Source: an uncultured Rikenellaceae bacterium (lineage in GTDB: Bacteria; Bacteroidota; Bacteroidia; Bacteroidales; Rikenellaceae). Taken from it: DNA of 64,000 bases. A program made the position numbers and the translations under genes. Below, piece after piece: positions 18,642 to 26,415 of the stretch. The DNA is taken from the NCBI GenBank assembly GCA_904501625.1, contig CAJGBR010000002.1, positions 1 through 64,000 of the forward strand, given 5' to 3'. Within the stretch, counting starts at the first letter, position 1; every line of letters begins with the position of its first letter. The notes under the pieces are model-generated. The model had not been told where the DNA came from, searched no databases, and saw nothing but the letters and a program-made list of their open reading frames with translations.

Positions 18642-18670
18642 GTGGCAAAACCTGTAAAAAGTTTTGCCAC
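18642..18670 (-). terminator. Terminator of the dapB-to-DUF2795 operon
   Basis: GTGGCAAAAC (18642-18651) pairs perfectly with 18661-18670. On the minus strand the stem is followed by a run of eight T, the end of the long minus-strand operon. Confidence 0.92.
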
Positions 18671-18708
18671 CTACGAATTCAATCAATTGATATCCAACTA
18701 ATTATACT

Positions 18709-18930
18709 TTAGTATTCATCTTCGTTAAAGAAGAAATCGTCCTTACTTGGGTAGTCCGGCCAGATGTCTTCTATACTTTCATATACGTCACCTTCATCTT
18801 CAATTTCCTGAAGATTTTCAATCACCTCAAGCGGTGCACCCGAACGGTATGCATAATCTATCAGTTCATCCTTTGTTGCGGGCCAAGGAGCATCTTCCAA
18901 TTTAGAAGCTAATTCAAGTGTCCAATACAT
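18709..18930 (-). CDS. DUF2795 domain protein
   Basis: This acidic 73-residue protein, MYWTLELASKLEDAPWPATK at its start, matches a small Bacteroidetes family with the DUF2795 fold (helical, about 50 residues). It has an unusually acidic tail ending FFFNEDEY. The function is unknown. It is the last gene of the operon that begins with the dispanin-like gene, 82 bases after the adenosyltransferase gene and just before the terminator. Confidence 0.85.
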   Translation of the reverse strand: MYWTLELASKLEDAPWPATKDELIDYAYRSGAPLEVIENLQEIEDEGDVYESIEDIWPDYPSKDDFFFNEDEY

Positions 18931-19012
18931 AATCTATTACTTCAATTTATTAAACTTGATGGATCAAATTTCCTACTTCAGGTTGCGAATATAGTAAAAA
19001 TTTCCAAACAAA

Positions 19013-19564
19013 CTACGGAATCCACAATATTTCTTCAGAATTTATTGTCTGAGAAATTCTTCGCCCCAACACATACAAATAATCTGACAAACGATTCAGA
19101 TACAACAATACCTCAGGAAACAATTCTGTAGCGTGTTCTACGGCTACCACTCTGCGTTCTGCACGTCTTACAATCGTCCGAGCTACGTGCGATAACGAAA
19201 CAAGTGTATCACCTCCGGGCAGCGTAAATTTATCGATTCGTGGCAGTAATTTTTCTATTTCATCAATCTGTTTCTCAAGCATTGCAATATCATCACGAGT
19301 TATTTCAGGCAATACCTTTTTGACATCAGGCTCAGCAGCTACGATAGCCGAGGCCTTCATCATATCACCCAACACTCTCAACAGCACATCTTGTTGATCG
19401 GCCAATACCACTTTTTTCACCAGCGAATCTCTCAATAATGCAACGTGAGCCTGAGCTTCGTCTATTGCACCATAAGCCTCCAGACGCAGATCACATTTCG
19501 ATACACGCGTTCCGCCAACCAACGATGTTGTTCCGCCGTCACCAGTTTTTGTATAGACACTCAT
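19013..19564 (-). CDS. PduO-type cob(I)alamin adenosyltransferase
   Basis: This 183-residue trimeric enzyme transfers adenosyl from ATP to cob(I)alamin, giving adenosylcobalamin. The family motifs are clear: YTKTGDGGTTSLVGGTRVSK at the N-terminus (ATP binding), EAYGAIDEA, and TIVRRAERRVV near residue 130. Adenosylcobalamin is the cofactor of lysine 5,6-aminomutase, whose genes are expected just beyond the right edge of the window. Here the gene sits in a pyrimidine operon, 4 bases after pyrI. No cobalamin riboswitch is visible upstream. Confidence 0.93.
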   Translation of the reverse strand: MSVYTKTGDGGTTSLVGGTRVSKCDLRLEAYGAIDEAQAHVALLRDSLVKKVVLADQQDVLLRVLGDMMKASAIVAAEPDVKKVLPEITRDDIAMLEKQIDEIEKLLPRIDKFTLPGGDTLVSLSHVARTIVRRAERRVVAVEHATELFPEVLLYLNRLSDYLYVLGRRISQTINSEEILWIP

Positions 19565-19568
19565 AACA

Positions 19569-20033
19569 TTAATATTTTAATTGTGCTTCGTCCCAACGAG
19601 TCTCTTTTTCGCAATATCTGCATTTGAATGTAATCTTTCCATCAGCATCTCTTCCCACTTTAAAGTGAGTTTCGATTACTTCGGCATTTGTTATACACTT
19701 CGGATTTGCACATTTAATGAATCCATCGATATACTCAGGCACCTTGACCTGACGTTTCTCAACCACCTTAAAATCTCGTATCGTATTGACACAGGCATTC
19801 GGAGCCACTATTGCGATATGATTAATTTCGTGGTCTTCGCAGAATCGGTCTGAGATTTTAATGATAGCCTTACGCCCCATACTTTTACTCGTAAAGTTCA
19901 TACCGAAGGTCATCATCAAATCGTTTTGATTTTCCAATCCGAGAATGTTTATAATTTTAAAAAGTGCATCTGCCGGAATATGGTCTATAACAGTTCCGTT
20001 CTCAATTGCACTTACTTCGAGTTTTCTTTCCAT
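19569..20033 (-). CDS. pyrI: Aspartate carbamoyltransferase regulatory subunit
   Basis: This 154-residue subunit binds CTP/ATP and modulates PyrB. The N-terminal nucleotide-binding part begins VSAIENGTVIDHI. The C-terminal zinc domain has four cysteines as CANPKC...CRYC near residues 108-142. Length is normal. It lies 9 bases after pyrB. Confidence 0.95.
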   Translation of the reverse strand: MERKLEVSAIENGTVIDHIPADALFKIINILGLENQNDLMMTFGMNFTSKSMGRKAIIKISDRFCEDHEINHIAIVAPNACVNTIRDFKVVEKRQVKVPEYIDGFIKCANPKCITNAEVIETHFKVGRDADGKITFKCRYCEKETRWDEAQLKY

Positions 20034-20042
20034 AGTTCCGAA

Positions 20043-20948
20043 TTATTTAGCACCCAACAAATATGTAATAATTGCCATACGAGTATACACCCCGTTCTCA
20101 GTCTGCTGGAAGTAATAAGCCTTTGGATTAGCATCTACGTCAGTTGCGATTTCGTTAACTCTTGGCAGAGGGTGAAGTATTCGCATATTGTCCTTGGTAT
20201 TATCCAACATCGAGTTTCTTAAGATATATGCATTCTTTACACGTTCATATTCCATAAGATCCGAGAAACGTTCACGTTGTACACGTGTCATATATATGAT
20301 ATCCACGTCGTTAATATACTTGTTGAAATCTTGGGTTTCTACGAATTGCAACCCCTTTTCTGTAAGAAACTCTTTATACTCACGTGGCAATGCAAGTTCA
20401 ACGGGCGACACGAATGTAAACCTCGCACCAAAATGCGACATTGCCTGCAACAACGAGTGGACCGTACGACCATATTTTAAATCTCCGACCATCATAATGT
20501 GCAATCCTTCAAGTGTTCCCTGCGTTTTCATTATCGAATACAAATCAAGCAAAGTCTGACTTGGATGTTGATTAGCACCGTCACCTGCATTGACAATTGG
20601 CACCTTTGCCACTTCACTTGCATATCTGGCTGCACCTTCGAGGTAGTGACGCATCACAATCATATCACAATAATTCGAGATGATTGAGATCGTATCGTGG
20701 AAAGTTTCGCCTTTTGAGATACTTGTATTCGAAGCCTCAGAGAAACCGATAACACGCCCGCCCAAACGGTTAATGGCACTCTCGAAACTCAATCTTGTAC
20801 GAGTAGATGGTTCAAAGAACAGCGATGCAATAACCTTTCCGAGAAGGATTCGCTGATTTGGATTTGCCTCAAAATCTGCAGCAAGTTCCATTATTTTTAG
20901 GATTTCCTCTTTTGAGAAATCGCCTATTGACACAAGACTTTTCTTCAT
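20043..20948 (-). CDS. pyrB: Aspartate carbamoyltransferase catalytic subunit
   Basis: PyrB condenses carbamoyl phosphate and aspartate in the first committed step of pyrimidine synthesis. The 301-residue protein has the carbamoyl-phosphate motif FFEPSTRTRLSFESA, DGANQHPSQTLLDLY and HPLPRVNEI. Its ATG overlaps the end of yigZ by 4 bases. pyrI follows directly. Confidence 0.96.
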   Translation of the reverse strand: MKKSLVSIGDFSKEEILKIMELAADFEANPNQRILLGKVIASLFFEPSTRTRLSFESAINRLGGRVIGFSEASNTSISKGETFHDTISIISNYCDMIVMRHYLEGAARYASEVAKVPIVNAGDGANQHPSQTLLDLYSIMKTQGTLEGLHIMMVGDLKYGRTVHSLLQAMSHFGARFTFVSPVELALPREYKEFLTEKGLQFVETQDFNKYINDVDIIYMTRVQRERFSDLMEYERVKNAYILRNSMLDNTKDNMRILHPLPRVNEIATDVDANPKAYYFQQTENGVYTRMAIITYLLGAK

Positions 20949-21562
20949 CTGTATTCCAAAAAGTTAAGTTTTATATTTTCAGCATTTTCGAGTCGTTTTT
21001 CAAACATAGGTTGTTTAGCTTGTCTGATAGCGACTGTCATCGTACACAAGTTATCGAAGTTCTGACTGAGAATCTTGACTTCGAGATCTTTGACTGTTTT
21101 CATCACTTCATTCATAACCTCAAACCCGAACATCACCTCATACACAGCATCAATCGTCCTAAGTTCGACTTTTGCAGCAGCAATGACCTCTGCCGCAGAT
21201 TCGCGATAAGCAGCTATCAAGCCCGGGATTCCGAGTTTTGTTCCACCGAACCATCTAATCACGACAATCAGCGAATTGGTAATCTCTTCTGACAAAAGTT
21301 GTCCAAGAATAGGTTTTCCAGCTGATGACGAGGGTTCACCATCATCATTTGCTCTCCAGCGTTCGCCCTTGAAACCGAGTCGCCAAGCATAACAGTGGTG
21401 AGTCGCATCGTAATATTTCTTTTTTATTTTATCTACGATTTCGGATATTTCCTGCTCCGATTCAACGTGAAAACCCAACGACAAGAATTTACTTGAACGT
21501 TCACGCATTGCAGCTTCACACTCTTCTGCAATTGTTCTATATTCGTCGTCAGCGAGTTTCAT
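20945..21562 (-). CDS. yigZ: YigZ/IMPACT family protein
   Basis: This 205-residue protein has the UPF0029 domain: HHCYAWRLG, DDGEPSSSAGKPIL and VVIRWFGGTKLGIPGLI, followed by a smaller C-terminal domain. Eukaryotic relatives (IMPACT) affect translational control; the bacterial role is unclear. It is coupled to pyrB by a 4-base overlap and lies 10 bases after lepB. Confidence 0.9.
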   Translation of the reverse strand: MKLADDEYRTIAEECEAAMRERSSKFLSLGFHVESEQEISEIVDKIKKKYYDATHHCYAWRLGFKGERWRANDDGEPSSSAGKPILGQLLSEEITNSLIVVIRWFGGTKLGIPGLIAAYRESAAEVIAAAKVELRTIDAVYEVMFGFEVMNEVMKTVKDLEVKILSQNFDNLCTMTVAIRQAKQPMFEKRLENAENIKLNFLEYR

Positions 21563-21572
21563 TATCCGACTC

Positions 21573-22916
21573 TTATTTAATCTTTTTAAACATTCGTCCG
21601 AATCTCACCTTGCCACTAAACAGCGTTTTGTTTTTATCCAGCGAGAGCCAGACAAACGACGCCCTACCAACGATATGATCTTCCGGCACAAAACCCCAAT
21701 ATCTCGAGTCTGCCGAGTTGTGACGATTATCACCCATCATAAAATAGTAGTTCATTGCAAAGGTGTAACTATCAGCAATTTTACCATCAATATAGATTTT
21801 ATCACCTTCGACCTTCAGATCGTGATTTTCGTAGACATCAATTATTCGTTCATACAATGGCAGATTGTCCAAAGTAAGTTTCACTGTAGCTCCCTTTCTC
21901 GGAATCCACAATGGTCCGAACATATCTTCCGACCAGGGATATTTACTCAGGTTTGCGGGGAAAATATTGAAATTGGCATCACTTAATGTCACTTTCTCGA
22001 TTGAGGTCACATTGCCCAACTTACCCAATTCCACAACATTTTCCGCAGTCAGCGGTATGTAATAAGTACTCCCCGAATAAGAGACATCTTCATTTACTAT
22101 TCCGAGTTTTTCGAACACCATCGGATTAATTGGACTTGTAGTCTCGATTTTGTGGACAAATTGTTTTCCAGGAATTTCAGCCTGAAGTTCTCCGTTTACG
22201 AACAACTGACCCTTGATAATTTGCAACGTATCACCCGGGATTGCCACAGCACGCTTAATGTAGTTTTCGCGTTTATCGACAGGACGTGAAATTATTTTAC
22301 TATTTTCTACTACATATTTTCGTCCGTAGATTCGACACAGATCATAGTAATTCTGAAATGGTTCAGCCAATGCAACGGTATCTCCCGCCGGGAAATTGAA
22401 CACAACCACATCGTTACGATGAATCGTATCAAACCCTGCGATTCTCTTGTATGGTCTTTTAATCCACTCAACAAACGATGGTACATCTTTAGTCAGTGGC
22501 ATTGTATGGTGAACAAAGGGGAAAGTCAGTGGAGTATTGGGTAACTTCGGACCATAACTCATTTTGCTGACACACAGATAGTCGCCCACCAACAGACTCT
22601 TTTCCATTGAAGATGTCGGGATAACATACATCTCAAAGAAGAATATTCTGATGAGCGTAGCCACAACCACTGCGAATATAATTGTCTCAATCCATTCGGC
22701 AGTTTTCTTATAAGATTTACTTGCTTGTTTTTTTTGTTTATATTTCTCGCCGAAAGCTCTATAAAGAAACTTTGATATATATATATCATATATTACAGCG
22801 ACACCGACAATCATCCAATAATTCTTTGCCCACACGACAAACCAGAGCAGATAAATTATGCTCCAGAACAAGAACTTGGTCCACTTATTAGTCAAAAATT
22901 TTTTCAAACTGTCCAT
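21573..22916 (-). CDS. lepB: Signal peptidase I (long Bacteroidetes form)
   Basis: This 447-residue membrane protease cleaves signal peptides. It has two hydrophobic segments at the N-terminus and a third near residues 75-95. The catalytic Ser is S103 in PTSSMEKSL and the catalytic Lys is K221 in YIKRAVAIPGD. The distance between the two boxes is much longer than in enterobacterial enzymes, as is usual for this phylum. The signature MMGDNRHNSADSRYWG is near the C-terminus. It lies 11 bases after dapB. Confidence 0.95.
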   Translation of the reverse strand: MDSLKKFLTNKWTKFLFWSIIYLLWFVVWAKNYWMIVGVAVIYDIYISKFLYRAFGEKYKQKKQASKSYKKTAEWIETIIFAVVVATLIRIFFFEMYVIPTSSMEKSLLVGDYLCVSKMSYGPKLPNTPLTFPFVHHTMPLTKDVPSFVEWIKRPYKRIAGFDTIHRNDVVVFNFPAGDTVALAEPFQNYYDLCRIYGRKYVVENSKIISRPVDKRENYIKRAVAIPGDTLQIIKGQLFVNGELQAEIPGKQFVHKIETTSPINPMVFEKLGIVNEDVSYSGSTYYIPLTAENVVELGKLGNVTSIEKVTLSDANFNIFPANLSKYPWSEDMFGPLWIPRKGATVKLTLDNLPLYERIIDVYENHDLKVEGDKIYIDGKIADSYTFAMNYYFMMGDNRHNSADSRYWGFVPEDHIVGRASFVWLSLDKNKTLFSGKVRFGRMFKKIK

Positions 22917-22927
22917 AAATTGAATTG

Positions 22928-23644
22928 TTATATTCCCAACATATCATTCATTGAGAAAATTCCCTTTTTATCGGCAACATACTCGGCAGCCAGCACAGCA
23001 CCCATTGCGAGTCCGCGTCTGTTTTTTGCTGAATGACTCAGCACTATAGTATCCTGATCCGATTCCCAGATAATTGTATGCACACCTGGCACCACTCCAC
23101 GTCGCACTGAAGTAACTCCGAGTTCTGATGGGTTTGTAGTCCACCCATCTACCCACGATTTTTTTCTATCCGAATTTTCCAGAATACCCTGAGCAAGAGT
23201 TATTGCCGTACCACTTGGAGCATCTACTTTTCCCGTGTGGTGCGTCTCTTCAACCGTAACATCATATTGTGAAAAATCTCTCATAAGTTGAGCAAGTTTT
23301 CGATTCACAGCAAACATCACATTCACTCCGATACTGAAATTTGATGCATAAAAAAATGCTCCATTGTTTTCGAGACATACTCTTCGAGCCTCTTCCATTT
23401 TATCAAGCCAACCCGTTGTACCTGATACTACGGGGACACCTGCTTTGAATGCCTTACAGACATTAGCGAATGCCTCTGAAGGGGTAGTAAACTCGATAAC
23501 TACATCTACCGACTTCAAATTTTCGGCAGTAAACTGTTCGACATTATCTTTATCTATAATCAGTTCGATCGAATGGCCTCTCTGTTTTGCAACACTTTCA
23601 ATTTCGTGGCCCATTCTTCCATATCCTACTAAAGCGATCTTCAT
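22928..23644 (-). CDS. dapB: 4-hydroxy-tetrahydrodipicolinate reductase
   Basis: DapB reduces the dipicolinate precursor with NAD(P)H in lysine and diaminopimelate synthesis. The 238-residue protein starts MKIALVGYGRMGHEIE (dinucleotide motif), with FTTPSEA, VSGTTGW and the signature VEETHHTGKVDAPSGTA. I chose the ATG at 23644; the frame extends upstream only through a TTG. It is noteworthy that the same window encodes lysine degradation. It is followed by lepB. Confidence 0.95.
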   Translation of the reverse strand: MKIALVGYGRMGHEIESVAKQRGHSIELIIDKDNVEQFTAENLKSVDVVIEFTTPSEAFANVCKAFKAGVPVVSGTTGWLDKMEEARRVCLENNGAFFYASNFSIGVNVMFAVNRKLAQLMRDFSQYDVTVEETHHTGKVDAPSGTAITLAQGILENSDRKKSWVDGWTTNPSELGVTSVRRGVVPGVHTIIWESDQDTIVLSHSAKNRRGLAMGAVLAAEYVADKKGIFSMNDMLGI

Positions 23645-23669
23645 TATTGACAAACTATTATACTATCAA

Positions 23670-24008
23670 TTACATCACTACACTCTGTTCGGTTATCATA
23701 TAACTTGCGACTCCGAGCGATACTACCAACAATACATACAACACCCAAAGCACGACAGATGTAATCAGTGATGCGAGAGCCCATTTTTTTGCTTTTCGGG
23801 CAGCGTCTCGAGCCTCATTCTGATATCCCCTTAACCAAAGGTTATTCACCTTTGCTGCATATACGATAGAGACTATTCCGAATGGCATAAAACAAAATAT
23901 CGTAGCCAAAATAGCCCATACTAAATTATTGTCCGGAGGCAGTTGAGGCAGATTCTGAGAACTATGTTGTGTTTGTTCTGCCGAATTTGCACTATAAGTT
24001 GTTTCCAT
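23670..24008 (-). CDS. CD225/dispanin-like small membrane protein
   Basis: About 112 residues: a polar N-terminus rich in Gln and Pro, then two transmembrane helices (first about 30-52, second about 82-106) joined by a basic loop VNNLWLRGYQNEARDAARKAKKW. The pattern NNLVWAILATIFCFMPFGIVSIVYAAKV is typical of the CD225/dispanin fold. The role in bacteria is unknown. The ATG at 24008 is chosen because the longer frame begins with GTG only 15 bases from the -7 box. It is the first gene of an operon running to 18709. Confidence 0.8.
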   Translation of the reverse strand: METTYSANSAEQTQHSSQNLPQLPPDNNLVWAILATIFCFMPFGIVSIVYAAKVNNLWLRGYQNEARDAARKAKKWALASLITSVVLWVLYVLLVVSLGVASYMITEQSVVM

Positions 24009-24034
24009 ACATTTAGACACTCAATTTCAGTCTA

Positions 24035-24042
24035 CAAAGATA
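24035..24042 (-). promoter_or_regulatory. -7 box of the dispanin-dapB-lepB-yigZ-pyrBI operon
   Basis: On the minus strand the bases read TATCTTTG. It is the only promoter-like box found for the eight genes down to 18709, all spaced 82 bases or less. Confidence 0.55.
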
Positions 24043-24112
24043 ATCAAAAAATAATTAAATTAATATCATTCCGAACAATTCCCGTTCCCGACAATTCGAA
24101 CTTTAAAAAAAA

Positions 24113-24144
24113 TTTGGAACGAATAGCAAAAAGCACTAAATTTG
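24113..24144 (+). promoter_or_regulatory. Promoter of hflX
   Basis: TTTG (24113-24116), 20 bases, TAAATTTG (24137-24144). This is a full match to the Bacteroidetes consensus, 36 bases before the ATG. Confidence 0.75.
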
Positions 24145-24180
24145 TTGAATATAATGTTGCGTTTCAACGAATCGTAGAGT

Positions 24181-25374
24181 ATGGACAAATTGAATATAAC
24201 AGAAAATAATATCGAACGAGCCGTATTGATTGGTATCATCGTCGACCGACAACCTATATCTCAAGTTGAGGAGTATCTTGACGAGTTAGAATTTCTGGCT
24301 CTGACCGATGGTATAACAACGGTTAAGAGGTTTACCCAGAAGGTAATCCGAGCAAATTCCAAGACTTTTGTCGGTCAGGGTAAGATTAATGAAATTGCAG
24401 CCTATATCGAAGAACACCAAATCAATACTGCCATTTTCGATGACGAACTCAGTCCGTCACAGATGCGTAATATTGAGAAAGAGCTCAAATGTCGAGTACT
24501 CGATCGCACTACGCTTATCTTGGACATTTTTGCCCAACGTGCTACGACAGCATACGCTAAAACTCAGGTTGAATTGGCACAATACCAATATCTCTTACCT
24601 CGCCTGACAGGTATGTGGACTCACTTGGAACGTCAACGAGGCGGTATCAATATGCGTGGTCCCGGTGAAACCGAAATCGAAACCGACCGTCGTATTGTTC
24701 GCGATAAGATATCCAGACTCAAAGAACAACTGAGCAAGATTGACCGTCAGATGTCATCACAACGCGGAAATCGAGGCTCAATGGTTCGCGTAGCACTTGT
24801 CGGTTACACCAATGTCGGGAAATCGACACTGATGAATCTTATCAGCAAAAGTGAAGTCTTTGCCGAAAATAAACTTTTTGCCACATTGGACACTACGGTT
24901 CGCAAGGTTGTAATCGAGAATTTACCATTTCTGCTAAGCGATACCGTAGGTTTTATCCGAAAACTCCCTCACCAACTTGTAGAATCATTCAAGAGTACAT
25001 TGGACGAAGTTCGTGAAGCCGATCTATTGTTGCACGTTGTAGATATTTCGCACCCCAACTTCGAAGAACAAATGAATGTTGTAAAACAAACTCTATTCGA
25101 AATTGGTGCAGGCAATAAACCGGTTTACACCATATTCAACAAGATTGATAATTATAGATATATTCCGAAAGAAGAAGATGATCTGTCACCCATACTGGCA
25201 GAAAACATTTCGCTTGAAGAGTTGCAAAGTATGTGGCTTGCCAAGGACGATCAACCCAAAATATTCATCTCTGCAAAACAGAAGACCAATATCGATAAAT
25301 TCCGCAAGGATTTGTATGGAATGGTCCGTGAAATTCACGCAGGACGCTATCCATTCAATAACTATCTGTACTAA
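24181..25374 (+). CDS. hflX: GTPase HflX
   Basis: This 397-residue ribosome-associated GTPase splits or rescues stalled ribosomes. The N-terminal HflX domain carries the glycine-rich GGINMRGPGETEIETDRR. The G domain starts near residue 200 with the P-loop GYTNVGKSTLMN, DTVGFIRKLPHQLVESFKST (G3) and FNKIDN (G4). Length is typical. It begins a plus-strand run continuing to the radical SAM gene at 31840. Confidence 0.95.
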   Translation: MDKLNITENNIERAVLIGIIVDRQPISQVEEYLDELEFLALTDGITTVKRFTQKVIRANSKTFVGQGKINEIAAYIEEHQINTAIFDDELSPSQMRNIEKELKCRVLDRTTLILDIFAQRATTAYAKTQVELAQYQYLLPRLTGMWTHLERQRGGINMRGPGETEIETDRRIVRDKISRLKEQLSKIDRQMSSQRGNRGSMVRVALVGYTNVGKSTLMNLISKSEVFAENKLFATLDTTVRKVVIENLPFLLSDTVGFIRKLPHQLVESFKSTLDEVREADLLLHVVDISHPNFEEQMNVVKQTLFEIGAGNKPVYTIFNKIDNYRYIPKEEDDLSPILAENISLEELQSMWLAKDDQPKIFISAKQKTNIDKFRKDLYGMVREIHAGRYPFNNYLY

Positions 25375-25401
25375 AAAGCACACAATCAAAACTGAACAGA
25401 T

Positions 25402-26055
25402 ATGCTAAGGGTACTTGACAGAGAAAATACTATTCTGAACAGATATGTTTCAGAACTGCGAGATGCGACCATCCAACAAGACCGTGTTCGTTTTCGTAAA
25501 AATCTCGAACGTATCGGACGTATAATGGCTTATGAAATCAGTCGTACATTCGACTACGTTCCACGCGAAGTATGTTCGCCACTGGGACAAACCAATGTTA
25601 TGTTACCCACCAACGAAATTGTCTTGGCTACACTACTGAGATCTGGATTGCCCTTTCACGCAGGATTTCTTGATATGTTCGATCAGGCAGATAGTTCATT
25701 CATATCAGCCTACCGCAAGTACCATAAGGACGGGAGCTACTCCATCGAAATGGACTACGTATCCAGCAGCTCGATCAAGAGAAAAACCTTAATTATAATC
25801 GATCCATTACTGGCGACAGGAACATCAAGTGTCAAGGCATTCGAAGCCCTGACCAACGAAGCAGGTTTACCCAACGAGGTCCATTTTGCATCAGTCGTAG
25901 CAACTCCTACCGGTGTAGACCATATAATCAAACATCTCTCATCTCGCAAGGTTACGATATGGACAGCTTCTCTAGATCAAGAACTTACAGCAAGATCATA
26001 CATTGTTCCTGGCATCGGTGATGTGGGAGATCTCTCATTTGGAGATAAAATCTAA
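25402..26055 (+). CDS. upp: Uracil phosphoribosyltransferase
   Basis: This salvage enzyme makes UMP from uracil and PRPP. The 217-residue protein has LRSGLPFHAGFLDMF, a PRPP loop IIDPLLATGTSS (usually MLATGGS) and the C-terminal uracil-binding PGIGDVGDLSFG. It lies 27 bases after hflX and 9 before the SUI1 gene. Bacteroidetes Upp sequences often differ from the enterobacterial consensus in the same way. Confidence 0.9.
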   Translation: MLRVLDRENTILNRYVSELRDATIQQDRVRFRKNLERIGRIMAYEISRTFDYVPREVCSPLGQTNVMLPTNEIVLATLLRSGLPFHAGFLDMFDQADSSFISAYRKYHKDGSYSIEMDYVSSSSIKRKTLIIIDPLLATGTSSVKAFEALTNEAGLPNEVHFASVVATPTGVDHIIKHLSSRKVTIWTASLDQELTARSYIVPGIGDVGDLSFGDKI

Positions 26056-26064
26056 AAAATTGCT

Positions 26065-26415
26065 ATGTCAAACAACGATTGGAAAAAACGTCTTAATATA
26101 GTCTATTCGACTAATCCGAATTTCAGTTACCAGACCGAAGAAGAGGAACAAATCGAAACGCTGTCACCTGATAAACAAGATCTTCGCATCTGGCTCGACA
26201 CACACATCAAAGGAGGTAAACGAGCTACGATAGTCAAGGGTTTTATCGGAAGCGATGATGATCTAACTGAACTTGCCCGCAAACTCAAGAGCAAATGCGG
26301 AGTCGGAGGCTCAACTCGTGATGGAGAAATTATCATTCAGGGAGATATGCGTGATCGCGTTCTCGACATACTTATCGGAGAAGGATATCGTGCAAAAAAG
26401 GCAGGAGGTAAATGA
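26065..26415 (+). CDS. SUI1/eIF1-like translation factor (YciH type)
   Basis: This 116-residue protein has the SUI1 domain in its C-terminal two thirds: RIWLDTHIKGGKRATIVKGF, LARKLKSKCGVGG and IIIQGDMRDRVLDIL. Bacterial YciH is thought to affect start-site fidelity. Its stop overlaps the next gene (ATGA), so the two are translationally coupled. Confidence 0.92.
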   Translation: MSNNDWKKRLNIVYSTNPNFSYQTEEEEQIETLSPDKQDLRIWLDTHIKGGKRATIVKGFIGSDDDLTELARKLKSKCGVGGSTRDGEIIIQGDMRDRVLDILIGEGYRAKKAGGK

